Shown one piece after another: positions 30,488 to 41,372 of a stretch of DNA of 64,000 nucleotides. Under the pieces are notes generated by a model that was not told the DNA's origin, ran no database searches, and saw nothing but the letters and a program-made list of their open reading frames with translations. Position numbers and translations under genes: made by a program. The stretch's first letter is position 1, and every line of letters starts with the position of its first letter. This DNA is from Vibrio xiamenensis (GTDB taxonomy: Bacteria > Pseudomonadota > Gammaproteobacteria > Enterobacterales > Vibrionaceae): assembly GCF_900100015.1 (NCBI RefSeq), contig NZ_FNDD01000007.1, positions 62,001 through 126,000 of the forward strand. The letters run 5' to 3'.

Positions 30488-30583
30488 CTAGTATACCAAG
30501 TTGCAGGCGCTTAGTAAGCCCCAAAGCAGGGGAAAAACAAGCATAAACCACCAATGCCAACTCCCAGAGATCACTTTTCGCAT
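30488..30583 (-). CDS. Possible 31-aa tryptophan-rich micro-protein with lipobox-like end
   Basis: An ATG at 30583 opens a 31-codon frame reading MRKVISGSWHWWFMLVFPLL and then ending ...LLSACNLVY. The pattern is a short basic N-terminus, a Trp-rich hydrophobic helix and the lipobox-like LSAC, with only four residues after the Cys. There is no clear ribosome site. It sits 37 bases upstream of cysS on the same strand and the cysS promoter may overlap it. It could equally be chance. Confidence 0.25.
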   Translation of the reverse strand: MRKVISGSWHWWFMLVFPLLWGLLSACNLVY

Positions 30584-30652
30584 ATAAAAATCGCTAAAGT
30601 TGATATAGAATCTCAACTTCAACTCTAAATCCGTTAAATAAAGGTAATAATC

Positions 30653-31147
30653 ATGATCACCCTTCACACAAATTTTGGTGACATCAAAATTCAGCTTAAC
30701 GAAGAAAAAGCGCCAGAGACAAGCGCCAACTTCCTGCAATACTGTCGTGATGGTTTCTATGACAATACCCTATTCCACCGTGTTATTGATGGTTTCATGG
30801 TTCAAGGTGGTGGCATGGAATCGGGTCTTCGCGAAAAAGCCTCTCGCGCGCCAATCAAGAACGAAGCGAACAATGGCTTAAGCAACAAAGTCGGCACTTT
30901 AGCGATGGCTCGTACTATGGAACCGCATTCAGCGAGCTCGCAATTCTTCATCAACGTCAACGACAACACTTTCCTAGATTTTCGCTCAGAAAGCCTTGAT
31001 GGTTGGGGCTACTGCGTATTCGGTGAAGTGGTTGAAGGCATGGACGTGGTTAACAAGATCAAATCTGTTGATACTGGTTCTATGGGCATGCACCAAGATG
31101 TACCACTAGAAGAAGTGGTTATCACTGGCACCAGCATCGAAGAGTAA
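30653..31147 (+). CDS. ppiB: Peptidyl-prolyl isomerase B PpiB (cytoplasmic cyclophilin)
   Basis: PpiB catalyses proline cis-trans isomerisation. The 164-aa cyclophilin has no signal peptide and carries [14 protein letters not shown], the [18 protein letters not shown] active-site stretch and the [13 protein letters not shown] strand. AAAGG lies about 6 bases before the ATG. lpxH follows after a terminator-like hairpin. Confidence 0.97.
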   Translation: MITLHTNFGDIKIQLNEEKAPETSANFLQYCRDGFYDNTLFHRVIDGFMVQGGGMESGLREKASRAPIKNEANNGLSNKVGTLAMARTMEPHSASSQFFINVNDNTFLDFRSESLDGWGYCVFGEVVEGMDVVNKIKSVDTGSMGMHQDVPLEEVVITGTSIEE

Positions 31148-31154
31148 TTCTATG

Positions 31155-31180
31155 GAGCGCGCATTGCGCGCTCTTGTTTT
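31155..31180 (+). terminator. Terminator-like GC hairpin between ppiB and lpxH
   Basis: GAGCGCGC and GCGCGCTC form an 8-bp stem with a 3-base loop and a short T-rich tail. It ends 8 bases before the lpxH start, so it may lower rather than stop transcription into lpxH. Confidence 0.65.
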
Positions 31181-31188
31181 GGAATATT

Positions 31189-31902
31189 ATGACCACACTG
31201 TTTATATCTGATCTGCATCTCACCCCTTCTGCTCCTGAAATCACCGCCTGTTTTATCCGTTTTATGCGTGAAGAAGCCATTCATGCTGACGCCCTATATG
31301 TGCTTGGTGATCTGTTTGAATTTTGGATTGGTGACGACGACAATTCGCCTTTTGCGAGCGAAATAAAGCGCGAGTTTAAAACCCTCACTCAAGCTGGCGT
31401 ACGATGTTATTTCACCCAAGGCAACCGCGACTTTTTGGTCGGTAAACGTTTTGCAAAACAAACTGGCGTAACGCTGCTCGGCGATGAAACCGTCATTGAT
31501 CTTTACGGACAAAAAGCGGTCATCTTGCATGGCGATACCCTGTGTACCGATGATGTGCAGTATCTGGCGTTTCGCGAAAAAGTTCATCGGCCTTGGTTGC
31601 AGTGGTTGTTTAACCGCATTCCCTTTACCTTCAAAAAGAAAATTGTTGCCAAAGTCCAGACTGACATCAGTCAAAATAAGAGTATGAAATCCATGGACAT
31701 CATGGATGTGACGCAAGCTGAAGTCGAAGCGGTGATGAATAAATACCAGGTAGACTTAATGATCCACGGCCATACTCATCGACCGAATATTCACGTGTTT
31801 GATTCAAGAAAACGCATCGTACTCGGAGACTGGTATGAACAAGGCTCGGTGTTGGTTTGCACGGCTAATCAGTTAGATCTACAAACTCGTCCGTTTATTT
31901 AA
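31189..31902 (+). CDS. lpxH: UDP-2,3-diacylglucosamine diphosphatase LpxH
   Basis: LpxH cleaves UDP-2,3-diacylglucosamine to lipid X in lipid A synthesis. The 237-aa protein has the metallophosphoesterase motifs in order: [35 protein letters not shown] and HGHTHRP. The ATG at 31189 was chosen because a five-codon upstream extension precedes the family start, and GGA lies about 6 bases before it. In E. coli it also follows ppiB. Confidence 0.96.
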   Translation: MTTLFISDLHLTPSAPEITACFIRFMREEAIHADALYVLGDLFEFWIGDDDNSPFASEIKREFKTLTQAGVRCYFTQGNRDFLVGKRFAKQTGVTLLGDETVIDLYGQKAVILHGDTLCTDDVQYLAFREKVHRPWLQWLFNRIPFTFKKKIVAKVQTDISQNKSMKSMDIMDVTQAEVEAVMNKYQVDLMIHGHTHRPNIHVFDSRKRIVLGDWYEQGSVLVCTANQLDLQTRPFI

Positions 31903-31986
31903 TACTTAAACGTGACCAAGGTTGTTGAAAATTCGTTATCAAAACGTATGCTATGAGGTATACCCCTGAGTAAGAAGTACACCTCA

Positions 31987-33189
31987 TTGACATACTCTTA
32001 TATTGCTCGCCAGCCCATTTTGGACCGCCAAACTAAAACCATAGGTTACGAATTACTGTTTCGCGACGGTCCAGACAACCGCTTCCCTGATATCGAACCG
32101 GAATTGGCCACCAGTCGTCTTCTGTCCGATCACTTTCTGACCGCGCATTATAATACGCTGGGTTCTTGTTTGGGCTTTGTTAATTTTCCATATGACAGCT
32201 TAATCAACCGAGTGCCAACCTTATTTCCTGCTGGTAACTTGGTGATCGAGATCCTCGAAGGATGTGAGCCAAGCGATGAGTTGTTGCAAGCGATCAAAGA
32301 GATGGCAAGCGCTGGCTATATCATCGCACTCGATGATTTTATTCCCAACGCCAAATGGCGCCCTTTCCTGCCGTATGTATCGATCATTAAATTTGATATT
32401 CGCCTGTATTCAATTGCCAAAGCGCAAACATTTATGGCCAAGCTAAAAAATAGCAAAATCAAATTTTTGGCAGAAAAAGTGGAAACGTATCAGGAGTTTG
32501 AACAAGCAAAACTGGCAGGTTTTGACTACTTCCAAGGCTATTTCTTTAGTAAGCCCGAATTACTGCAAACCAAATCGCTAGCCCCCTCAATTCACACTGT
32601 AGTGCGTTTATGCCAAGAGATCGCAAAACCTGAATTCGACTTTGTCGCCATTGAAAACCTGATCAGCCAAGACCTGTCACTTTCTTTTAAATTGCTGTCA
32701 TCGGCAAATTCATCGGCATCAATAACCAGTCAAATTCGCTCATTTCGCCAAGCCGTCGTCTATCTTGGCGAGGAGAAACTGCGCAAATTTGTTGCGCTGG
32801 TTGCCATCGCCTCAACACATGATTCTAAACCTGAGCATCTGTATACGCTTTCTATTCAGCGAGCGCGGTTTTGCGAGTTGATTTACCAGCAGTTTCATCA
32901 TGATTCAAGTTCGGCATTCTTAACCGGAATGTTTTCGCTGCTCGACAGCGTATTAGACCAACCACTTGAAAGCATACTTGCGAAAATTCCAGTCGATGAA
33001 GAAGTGAAACGCGCGTTGTTACAAGGCGAAGGGCTACTTGGGCAAATACTGAATCTCATTCGTGCATATGAAAATGCCGATTGGTCAGAAATCAGTCGCA
33101 TAAGCTCAGCGTTGGATTTAGAAGAAAACGCGATATGTGATAGCTACACCGCAGCGGTAAAATGGACCAGTGATCTGCTCCCCGCATAG
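31987..33189 (+). CDS. EAL-HDOD (YuxH-type) cyclic-di-GMP-related regulator
   Basis: The 400-aa protein has an EAL-like domain (about 1-205) and a HDOD domain (about 205-395). The EAL signature is ELL; the later residues are mostly kept: DDF, the IKFD lysine, the LAEKVET glutamate and FQGY glutamine. V. cholerae has active phosphodiesterases of this architecture, so activity is possible. No ATG exists near the start. TTG at 31987 is the nearest usual start, but a CTG at 31966 has a better ribosome site (GAGG, 7 bases away). Cyclic-di-GMP hydrolysis or motility control is inference. Confidence 0.85.
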   Translation: MTYSYIARQPILDRQTKTIGYELLFRDGPDNRFPDIEPELATSRLLSDHFLTAHYNTLGSCLGFVNFPYDSLINRVPTLFPAGNLVIEILEGCEPSDELLQAIKEMASAGYIIALDDFIPNAKWRPFLPYVSIIKFDIRLYSIAKAQTFMAKLKNSKIKFLAEKVETYQEFEQAKLAGFDYFQGYFFSKPELLQTKSLAPSIHTVVRLCQEIAKPEFDFVAIENLISQDLSLSFKLLSSANSSASITSQIRSFRQAVVYLGEEKLRKFVALVAIASTHDSKPEHLYTLSIQRARFCELIYQQFHHDSSSAFLTGMFSLLDSVLDQPLESILAKIPVDEEVKRALLQGEGLLGQILNLIRAYENADWSEISRISSALDLEENAICDSYTAAVKWTSDLLPA

Positions 33190-33247
33190 AGATTTACTTC
33201 ATCTAACCAGGTCGATACACTAGGCTTTTCCCTAGCAAGACTTACCC

Positions 33248-33745
33248 ATGACCACCATCTGTCCATGCCATAGTGGCAAAACCTACCAAGAGTGCTGCGA
33301 GCCTGTCCATCAAGACGCTCATGCAGCAACGTTACCAGAACAATTAATGCGCGCGCGATATAGCGCTCATGTGTTGGGTTTGGTGGACTTTGTTGTCGAT
33401 ACCTACCATGCCAGCTGCCATGCTGAAAAGCAGCGCGATGCTATCGCTGACTCAATCAACAGCGAATGGGTCAAGCTTGACGTCCACAGCAGTGAAAATG
33501 CAGCCTCAGCTGATGAGGGCTACGTCACTTTTAGTGCTTATTTTACTCAAGACGGCGAGCAGCTATGCTTAACCGAACGCTCTCGCTTTGTTCGAGAGCA
33601 AGGCCAATGGTTTTATATTGACGGTACGTTCCCAGAGCAGTCGCGCGATGAGCGTTTCAATCAACCGATTAACGCCCTCAAAGTTGGACGTAATGATCCC
33701 TGCATTTGTGGCAGTGGTAAAAAGTTTAAGAAGTGCTGCGGATAA
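33248..33745 (+). CDS. ychJ: YchJ family SEC-C protein (UPF0225)
   Basis: The 165-aa protein carries a zinc-binding Cys motif at both ends. The N-terminal one is [13 protein letters not shown] (about 5-17) and the C-terminal one is [14 protein letters not shown], the SEC-C type also found at the SecA C-terminus. The middle is an NTF2-like fold characteristic of YchJ. Its function is unknown. It ends 30 bases from a shared terminator with serS. Confidence 0.85.
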   Translation: MTTICPCHSGKTYQECCEPVHQDAHAATLPEQLMRARYSAHVLGLVDFVVDTYHASCHAEKQRDAIADSINSEWVKLDVHSSENAASADEGYVTFSAYFTQDGEQLCLTERSRFVREQGQWFYIDGTFPEQSRDERFNQPINALKVGRNDPCICGSGKKFKKCCG

Positions 33746-33774
33746 GATTTGAACTGATACTCGCATTTGAACAC

Positions 33775-33803
33775 AAAAAAACCGACCTTAAGGTCGGTTT
33801 TTT
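33775..33803. terminator. Bidirectional terminator between ychJ and serS
   Basis: AAAACCGACCTT and AAGGTCGGTTTT form a nearly perfect palindrome with T or A runs on both sides. Confidence 0.9.
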
Positions 33804-33819
33804 ATTTGCTACGGGAGGA

Positions 33820-35202
<1,383 letters not shown>

Positions 35203-35222
35203 TCAACGATACCCAAAAGCCA

Positions 35223-36572
35223 CTAATTTTCATAGCGCTTTTGTGGGCTATTTGCGTCTAAACTAGCCAAGTAATCTAACTTTTCGCCAATTTTCGTCTC
35301 AAGACCACGATTGGTTGGCTGATAGTAGCGTTTTCCTACCATTTCTGGAGGCAAATATTGCTCACCGGCAGCAAAAGCACCTGGCTCATCATGCGCGTAG
35401 CGATACTCCGCGCCATAACCTAAATCTTTCATTAGGCTGGTTGGTGCATTGCGCAAGTGATGCGGCACCTCATATTCGGGTAGATTATGCGCATCGTTCA
35501 GCGCTTGCTTCCAAGCACTGTACACCGCATTACTTTTTGGCGCGCATGCTAGGTAAACAATAGCCTGAGCGATGGCGCGCTCCCCTTCTGCAGGACCAAC
35601 GCGCGTAAAGCAGTCCCACGCAGACAGCGCCACCTGCATGGCTCGCGGATCGGCGTTGCCGATATCTTCCGAAGCAATCGCCAGTAAACGCCGCGCAATG
35701 TACAAAGGATCGCAGCCAGCACTAATCATTCGCGCTGCCCAATAAAGAGCGCCATCCGGGTTAGAGCCGCGAATCGATTTGTGTACCGCTGAAATTAAGT
35801 CGTACCAAACATCGCCTTTGTTATCAAAACGCGCAACTTTCTCTCCGGCAACTTGGGCCAAAAGCTCGAGAGTAATCACTTTCTCACCTTGAGGGTTTTC
35901 AGCCGCCATATCATAGAGCAGCTCAAGGTAATTCAGCGACATACGTGCGTCACCATTGACGAGTTCGGCAAGGCGATCCAGCACATTATCGTTAAACTGA
36001 GCAGGGGTTGTACCTAATCCTTTTTGCTCATCACCAATGGCTTGATCAAGTGCCTGACGGATTTCTTGATTGGATAACGAGGTGAGTTTGTAGACTCGCG
36101 CACGTGAAAGCAGTGCGTTATTCAATTCAAACGATGGATTTTCTGTGGTCGCGCCAATAAAGGTCACGGTGCCGTCTTCGATATGAGGCAAAAAGGCGTC
36201 TTGCTGAGATTTGTTAAAGCGATGGACCTCATCGACAAACAAGATAGTACGCCGCCCAGCCATTTTGTTTTCGCGCGCTTTTTCAATTGCCGCGCGTATC
36301 TCTTTCACCCCAGAGGTGACAGCAGAAACACGCTCAACTTCGGCACTTGCATAGTTAGCTGCAACTTCTGCCAGCGTGGTTTTGCCAGTCCCTGGCGGCC
36401 CCCATAAAATCATTGAGTGAATATGACCACCTTCAAGGGCTTTACGCAAAGGCTTACCCTGACCAAGCAAATGTTGCTGACCAATATATTGCTCAATGGT
36501 TTGCGGCCGCATACGTGCAGCAAGGGGACGAAAATCTTCGTCCCCTGAGAAGTCTAAGCTGTAGTTACTCAC
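35223..36572 (-). CDS. rarA: Replication-associated recombination protein RarA (MgsA)
   Basis: RarA is an AAA+ ATPase of the WHIP/clamp-loader family that acts at stalled forks with SSB. The 449-aa protein has Walker [11 protein letters not shown] (about 58-67), Walker [17 protein letters not shown] and the C-terminal tetramerisation domain. It lies downstream of lolA with an 18-base gap, the conserved lolA-rarA-serS order. Confidence 0.97.
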   Translation of the reverse strand: MSNYSLDFSGDEDFRPLAARMRPQTIEQYIGQQHLLGQGKPLRKALEGGHIHSMILWGPPGTGKTTLAEVAANYASAEVERVSAVTSGVKEIRAAIEKARENKMAGRRTILFVDEVHRFNKSQQDAFLPHIEDGTVTFIGATTENPSFELNNALLSRARVYKLTSLSNQEIRQALDQAIGDEQKGLGTTPAQFNDNVLDRLAELVNGDARMSLNYLELLYDMAAENPQGEKVITLELLAQVAGEKVARFDNKGDVWYDLISAVHKSIRGSNPDGALYWAARMISAGCDPLYIARRLLAIASEDIGNADPRAMQVALSAWDCFTRVGPAEGERAIAQAIVYLACAPKSNAVYSAWKQALNDAHNLPEYEVPHHLRNAPTSLMKDLGYGAEYRYAHDEPGAFAAGEQYLPPEMVGKRYYQPTNRGLETKIGEKLDYLASLDANSPQKRYEN

Positions 36573-36590
36573 AATCGTAAATACTCTCGG

Positions 36591-37187
36591 TTAATCTCTT
36601 TGGTCGTCAACCTCAACACCTTTCGGAACCACAAATGTGAAGCGGTCTTTACTTGGCGTTTTTAAGCTCACATGATCAAAGCTGAATTGGCTTTTTTGGC
36701 CGTCCTGCTCAATCACGCCAAAGCCTTTAACGACGCCTTTGGCACCAATTTCAATCTTGAACTGGCCTTGGTTTGAATCTGCCGCCGTCGGCGTTAATGT
36801 GAACACATCGCCTTGCTGCTCAACATTGTAATTGTCCCAGTCGCTGGCTCGGTTACGGGTCAAAAGTACAAATGGGGTTTGCTCAGTAGCTTGCTCTTGC
36901 CAATAAATGCTGACTTGTTCCACAAACGGGCTGTAGTACCAAAGCGTTTTACCATCAGACACCAATACGTTTTCATCAGGTTCTGTGGTGGTCCAGCGAA
37001 ACAAACTTGGTCTGGCAATTTCAACTTTGCCTTTGCCTTCCATCACGACTTCACCATCAGGCGCCGTCACGGTTTGCGCGAAATCGGCACTGAACCCATC
37101 CGTCAGTTGCAGACGTTGATTGAGAACATCTTTGGGTGCCGCCAGCGCAGATAGACTGACAAAAAATAGGCCTAACAGTTTTTTCAT
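36591..37187 (-). CDS. lolA: Outer-membrane lipoprotein carrier LolA
   Basis: LolA ferries lipoproteins across the periplasm from LolCDE to LolB. The 198-aa precursor has a signal peptide ending in ALA (about residues 1-16) and a beta-rich mature part with [23 protein letters not shown], the family core. The usual upstream neighbour ftsK is not present here; a YecA-type gene precedes it. Confidence 0.96.
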   Translation of the reverse strand: MKKLLGLFFVSLSALAAPKDVLNQRLQLTDGFSADFAQTVTAPDGEVVMEGKGKVEIARPSLFRWTTTEPDENVLVSDGKTLWYYSPFVEQVSIYWQEQATEQTPFVLLTRNRASDWDNYNVEQQGDVFTLTPTAADSNQGQFKIEIGAKGVVKGFGVIEQDGQKSQFSFDHVSLKTPSKDRFTFVVPKGVEVDDQRD

Positions 37188-37276
37188 TCAATTCGCTCCA
37201 TTATCTAACCTTGGCAGTATAATCTTTTTTGATTCAAATATTTAACGCCACTGATCGAATTAGGTTAGATTTTTGT

Positions 37277-37897
37277 CTATGAGTTCCCACAACATTGCTT
37301 AAATTTTTTACCACTGCCACAAGGACAGAGATCGTTGCGCCCTACTTGTTTATATGGGTTCACACTTTGCGATTTTCCACCCGTCAAGGCTTCATCGGCT
37401 GATAATGCCACTTCGCTTATCATCAAATCCAGTTGAGGCAATAAGTCATCCAAACTAGGAGGATTGTCGATTCCCGCTAGCTTCATTTGCTGCTGGGTTT
37501 GCTCTTCATCAATCGCCAGCATCATCGTCGTGAGCAGCGCTTGAAGCATGCGCTGGGTACCATCAGTTAAACTCGCCTGTTGCCAAGCCTGCTCAACATA
37601 GGACCACACGCTCATAAAGCCTTCGGCAAAATCCGCCAATGATTCGTTTTCTGATTGAGCGGGCAGCACATTCAATATCGAATAGGCGCTGGTTTTCAAT
37701 TGCTGATATTGAGCGTGAATATGCTCAACGACCATAGGTTCTAACTTACTTTCAGCATCGGGAAATAAAGGCGCAACCCAAGTTTTTGGGTCAAGCGGTT
37801 CACGACTGATGTTGGCCGCTAGTACCGCTCCCTCGATAAAAAATTCCGATTCAAAAACATCGTCGAGGCTTGCCAGTGAAATCAATGAATAACTCAT
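37277..37897 (-). CDS. YecA/UPF0149 family protein with C-terminal SEC-C motif
   Basis: The 206-aa protein has an all-helical UPF0149 domain and ends in a SEC-C motif, [19 protein letters not shown]. In SecA-like and YecA-like proteins this Cys/His cluster binds zinc or iron and can contact the ribosome or SecB. The role here is unknown. It is separate from lolA by 89 bases. Confidence 0.85.
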   Translation of the reverse strand: MSYSLISLASLDDVFESEFFIEGAVLAANISREPLDPKTWVAPLFPDAESKLEPMVVEHIHAQYQQLKTSAYSILNVLPAQSENESLADFAEGFMSVWSYVEQAWQQASLTDGTQRMLQALLTTMMLAIDEEQTQQQMKLAGIDNPPSLDDLLPQLDLMISEVALSADEALTGGKSQSVNPYKQVGRNDLCPCGSGKKFKQCCGNS

Positions 37898-38026
37898 GAA
37901 ATACCATTACTTAAAATTCGAATTCGTACCATTATAACCAAAGCCATACCGAGCGGTCACTGAATAGGGTGACATTCGTGGTTATTCCCTCTAAAATCTC
38001 GCCTCTATTTTTCTAAGGTAATGATG

Positions 38027-38983
38027 ATGCGACTCGTTTTAGGCCCAATGGAGGGCGTGCTAGACCATTTAATGCGTGAACTCCTAACTGATATCAATGA
38101 CTACGATTTATGTGTCACTGAATTTGTGCGCGTCGTCGATCAAAAATTACCTGAACATGTGTTTCATCGCTTGTGTCCGGAACTTAGCCAAGGTTCGATG
38201 ACCAAATCGGGCGTCCCGGTGCATCTGCAACTATTGGGACAAGACCCGATTTGGATGGCAGAAAACGCCAATTTTGCGGCAGAGCTTGGCGCCAAAGGCA
38301 TCGACATTAACTTTGGCTGTCCTGCTAAAACCGTGAATAAAAGCAAAGGCGGCGCGGCGCTGCTACAACACCCAGAAATGATTCACCAAGTGGTCAAAGC
38401 GTGCCGAGAAGCGGTACCAAGCCATATTCCAGTGTCAGCGAAAATTCGCCTTGGCTGGGAAGACCCACAAGATTGTTTTGAGATTGTCGATGCCGTAGAA
38501 AGCGCTGGAGCAAATGAGCTGACCGTTCATGCCCGCACCAAAATGGGCGGCTATAAGGCCAATGAAATTAAGTGGGAATACATCGAAAAAATTCGTCAAA
38601 AGCACCAGATTCCGTTGATCGCCAATGGCGAAATTTGGGGCTTTGAAGATGGTCAGAGATGCATGCAAGTGACTGGCGTAGACTCGCTAATGGTGTGCCG
38701 CGGAGCCTTTAATATTCCAAATTTAGGCAATATGGTGAAATACGACCATCAACCGATGGCTTGGTACGACGTCGTTAGCCTGATGATTGCTTACTCGCGC
38801 TATGAAATCAAAGGCGATAAAGGCTTATACTATCCGAACCGTATCAAGCAGTGGCTGTCTTATCTGCGTCACCAATACACACAGGCGGACGAACTGTTTC
38901 GTGCGATACGCCGCTTCAACACCGCGCAACCTATCGTAGAAACCATTCAAGAGTTTCAACAGCGATTAGTGGTAAACGCTTAA
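38027..38983 (+). CDS. dusC: tRNA-dihydrouridine(16) synthase DusC
   Basis: DusC reduces uridine 16 of tRNA with FMN and NADPH. The 318-aa TIM-barrel protein has LGPMEGVLDHLMRELL, the catalytic-cysteine motif FGCPAKTVNKSKGGAALL and the FMN-phosphate region VCRGAFNIPNLG. Three consecutive ATGs begin at 38021. The third (38027) has AAGG at 8 bases, so it is preferred. The stop codon overlaps the stop of the converging cyclase gene. Confidence 0.93.
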   Translation: MRLVLGPMEGVLDHLMRELLTDINDYDLCVTEFVRVVDQKLPEHVFHRLCPELSQGSMTKSGVPVHLQLLGQDPIWMAENANFAAELGAKGIDINFGCPAKTVNKSKGGAALLQHPEMIHQVVKACREAVPSHIPVSAKIRLGWEDPQDCFEIVDAVESAGANELTVHARTKMGGYKANEIKWEYIEKIRQKHQIPLIANGEIWGFEDGQRCMQVTGVDSLMVCRGAFNIPNLGNMVKYDHQPMAWYDVVSLMIAYSRYEIKGDKGLYYPNRIKQWLSYLRHQYTQADELFRAIRRFNTAQPIVETIQEFQQRLVVNA

Positions 38984-40452
38984 AACACCAACTGATCTTT
39001 ACCGTTGGTTTTAGCGATATAGAGTTTCTCATCGGCGGCTTTAAATAGCGTTTTAAAGTCGCTGCGCTCATCAATCGACGTCACCTCAACCCCACCAGAC
39101 ACCGTAAAACCGCCCTCGATAATATGATGGGAGTCTTCGCATATCTGATCTTTGATACGGGAAATAATGTCGTGCATATTTTCGCGATTTCCACAGGTCA
39201 AATAGATGACAAACTCTTCACCACCAAAGCGTGCAGCCGCATCGCTGGTGCGAATATTGTGCTCGATTTTTTCCGCCATATAGCAAATGACCTTGTCACC
39301 GACATCATGGCCATAAGTGTCATTAATCGCTTTGAAATTATCGATATCGAGTACCGCTAAGGTAATGTCACCCTGAGTTAGCGTATTGCGCCAAAAATCC
39401 TCGAGACCACGGCGGTTCAATAATCCCGTCATCGGGTCTTTCGCGGCTAATCCTTTGAAATGCGAACGTTCGATATTGCTGTTGATATAAAACAGCACAA
39501 TCACCGACAGCAAATAAATAAAGCCAATCACAATCAGGCTGTATTTTTCCAATACAAAAAAGTTTTGCAGTTCACTTAACCAATTTACTTGGTAATACAG
39601 CGCGTGGTGAGTTTTAAGATCTTCATAATTAAGCACATGAATACGCTTGGCCTGGCTTGGAAAACGTATCATTTCGCTGGTATCAACCAATTCAATTGGA
39701 CTGGCGAGCGGGCTATTACTGCGCAGCAAGCGCGGCACATCGATATCGAGGGAAATCATGCCCTGATATTGCTGATTATAAAAAAATGGAATGGTGAGGC
39801 TAGCGATCTGCTTAGTAATTACCTTAGAAATGGTTGGGCCTGAGAGTGCGATTTCCGGGTCACTTTTCGCCGCTTCAATCCAGTAAGATCGCGCCTCAAT
39901 GGTCTCAAGTAGCGCCTTACTGATGTGTCTTGCGAGTGTGTCGGGTGAAGAGAACACATACCCTTCCCTGTCGATGTAATGAACGCCAAATAAGTAAGCG
40001 TCAAAGTCATGCAGAAACGACAGCATTGGCGCCATTTCAACTTGGCGATTCGCCCGCTGATAAAGGGGATCATCCGGATTACAGATGTTTGGCATACCCA
40101 CTAAAAGGTAGTTGAGGTCTTTCACCGGCGATGCGTTGAGTTTGCCTTCTTTTCCCGTCAGCAGAGAATCTATCGGCCACATTTGGCATACACCATCGAT
40201 GACTCGGCGGTTGTGCTCAAGTAGTAAGTCTTGCTGGCCTTTACGATAAGCAGAAAAGCTGTAATCAATCGCAGCGATGGCTTTGGTCGAGCGCAGCAGA
40301 GCGCGATCAATACGCGCGTACTCTAAATCAATATAACGATTAACCGTGTCGTAATAATTGGTGAGAGCAAGCGCAAAGATGATAAGTGATAACAACGCCG
40401 GAACAAACAAGACAAATTTTAGGCTGAAATGTCTTTGAACATTCATCATCAC
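38980..40452 (-). CDS. Membrane diguanylate cyclase with dCache-type sensor (GGEEF)
   Basis: The 490-aa protein has an N-terminal membrane helix (about 12-30), a periplasmic sensor (about 35-295), a second helix (about 303-323) and a GGDEF-family domain (about 330-488). The active-site motif GGEEF (410-414) and the inhibitory RxxD motif RTSD (401-404) are both intact, so it should make cyclic-di-GMP and be product-inhibited. The signal sensed is unknown. It is convergent with dusC. Confidence 0.92.
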   Translation of the reverse strand: MMMNVQRHFSLKFVLFVPALLSLIIFALALTNYYDTVNRYIDLEYARIDRALLRSTKAIAAIDYSFSAYRKGQQDLLLEHNRRVIDGVCQMWPIDSLLTGKEGKLNASPVKDLNYLLVGMPNICNPDDPLYQRANRQVEMAPMLSFLHDFDAYLFGVHYIDREGYVFSSPDTLARHISKALLETIEARSYWIEAAKSDPEIALSGPTISKVITKQIASLTIPFFYNQQYQGMISLDIDVPRLLRSNSPLASPIELVDTSEMIRFPSQAKRIHVLNYEDLKTHHALYYQVNWLSELQNFFVLEKYSLIVIGFIYLLSVIVLFYINSNIERSHFKGLAAKDPMTGLLNRRGLEDFWRNTLTQGDITLAVLDIDNFKAINDTYGHDVGDKVICYMAEKIEHNIRTSDAAARFGGEEFVIYLTCGNRENMHDIISRIKDQICEDSHHIIEGGFTVSGGVEVTSIDERSDFKTLFKAADEKLYIAKTNGKDQLVF

Positions 40453-40469
40453 ATTAACCTATTGATAAA

Positions 40470-40507
40470 AATAAAACTCATCAACAGCTTAAAACCGTTG
40501 ATGAGTC
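40470..40507 (-). terminator. Terminator of the ABC importer operon
   Basis: ACTCATCAAC and GTTGATGAGT form a perfect 10-bp stem with a 10-base loop. TTTTATTTTT follows on the minus strand. Confidence 0.85.
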
Positions 40508-40577
40508 TTTAATTAGAGAACGCTTAATGGTCTCATAATTGGCATTAAATCAATGTCAAAGTGACGTCAATATCACA

Positions 40578-41372
40578 CTAGTTGAGTAGTAAGCTATCGT
40601 CGGTGAGTTCTTCTCCACGGACTTTACTGAACATTTCGAGTAGATCCGGAACGCCCATATTGGCTCTTTGTTCACCCGCAACGTCTAGTACAATCTCACC
40701 CTGATGGAGCATCACGGTGCGATCGCCACACGCAAGCGCATCTTTCATTGAGTGAGTCACCATCATGACGGTCAAGTTGAACTCATCGATAATTTTCTTC
40801 GTTAAATCAATGATAAAAGCCGCCATTCTTGGGTCAAGCGCGGCAGTATGTTCATCAAGCAAAAGTAACTTGCTGTCTGACAGCGTTGCCATCACAAGGC
40901 TTACGGCCTGACGTTGACCGCCTGAAAGTAGGCCAATACTGTCGCCGAGGCGATCTTCGAGCCCTAGACCAAGAATGCTGATACGCTCTTGAAATAGCTT
41001 ACGGCGTTTTGATGACAACGCCATATTCCAACCGCGCTTTTTACCGCGCATATAAGCCATCGCCATATTTTCTTCGATGGTTAATGCGCCGCAAGTCCCG
41101 GCTAAAGGGTCTTGAAACACTCGAGCACACTGCTGTGCTCGCTGGTCGACCCGCTTTTTGGTGACATCCAAGTTATTGATGATAACTTTGCCACCCACCA
41201 TTGGGGTTTCACCGGTCACGGCTCCGAGCAACGTAGATTTACCCGCACCATTAGAACCAATCACAGTCAAAAATTGATGCTCAGGAACTTCAAGAGAAAC
41301 ACTGCGCAGCGCTTTATTTTCTAAGATAGTACCTGGGTTAAAGGTCACTTCAATGTCTTCTAATCGAATCAC
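40578..41372 (-). CDS. ABC importer ATP-binding protein (TrpZ/YtrB-like)
   Basis: The 264-aa ATPase has Walker A GSNGAGKST (about 38-46), the signature LSGGQRQAVSL and Walker B LLLLDEHTAAL. It powers an importer with the permease and solute-binding protein encoded upstream. The start is GTG at 41372, overlapping the permease TGA (GTGA) with AGGAG 7 bases before, so translation is coupled. The partners are of the PF04392/tryptophan-importer type, but the substrate is not certain. Confidence 0.9.
   Translation of the reverse strand: MIRLEDIEVTFNPGTILENKALRSVSLEVPEHQFLTVIGSNGAGKSTLLGAVTGETPMVGGKVIINNLDVTKKRVDQRAQQCARVFQDPLAGTCGALTIEENMAMAYMRGKKRGWNMALSSKRRKLFQERISILGLGLEDRLGDSIGLLSGGQRQAVSLVMATLSDSKLLLLDEHTAALDPRMAAFIIDLTKKIIDEFNLTVMMVTHSMKDALACGDRTVMLHQGEIVLDVAGEQRANMGVPDLLEMFSKVRGEELTDDSLLLN

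Noticed and set aside
36591..37187. ftsK as upstream neighbour of lolA, suggesting a broken locus
   Set aside because: The absence fits the known separation of these genes in some Vibrio genomes, and no ftsK remnant is visible.
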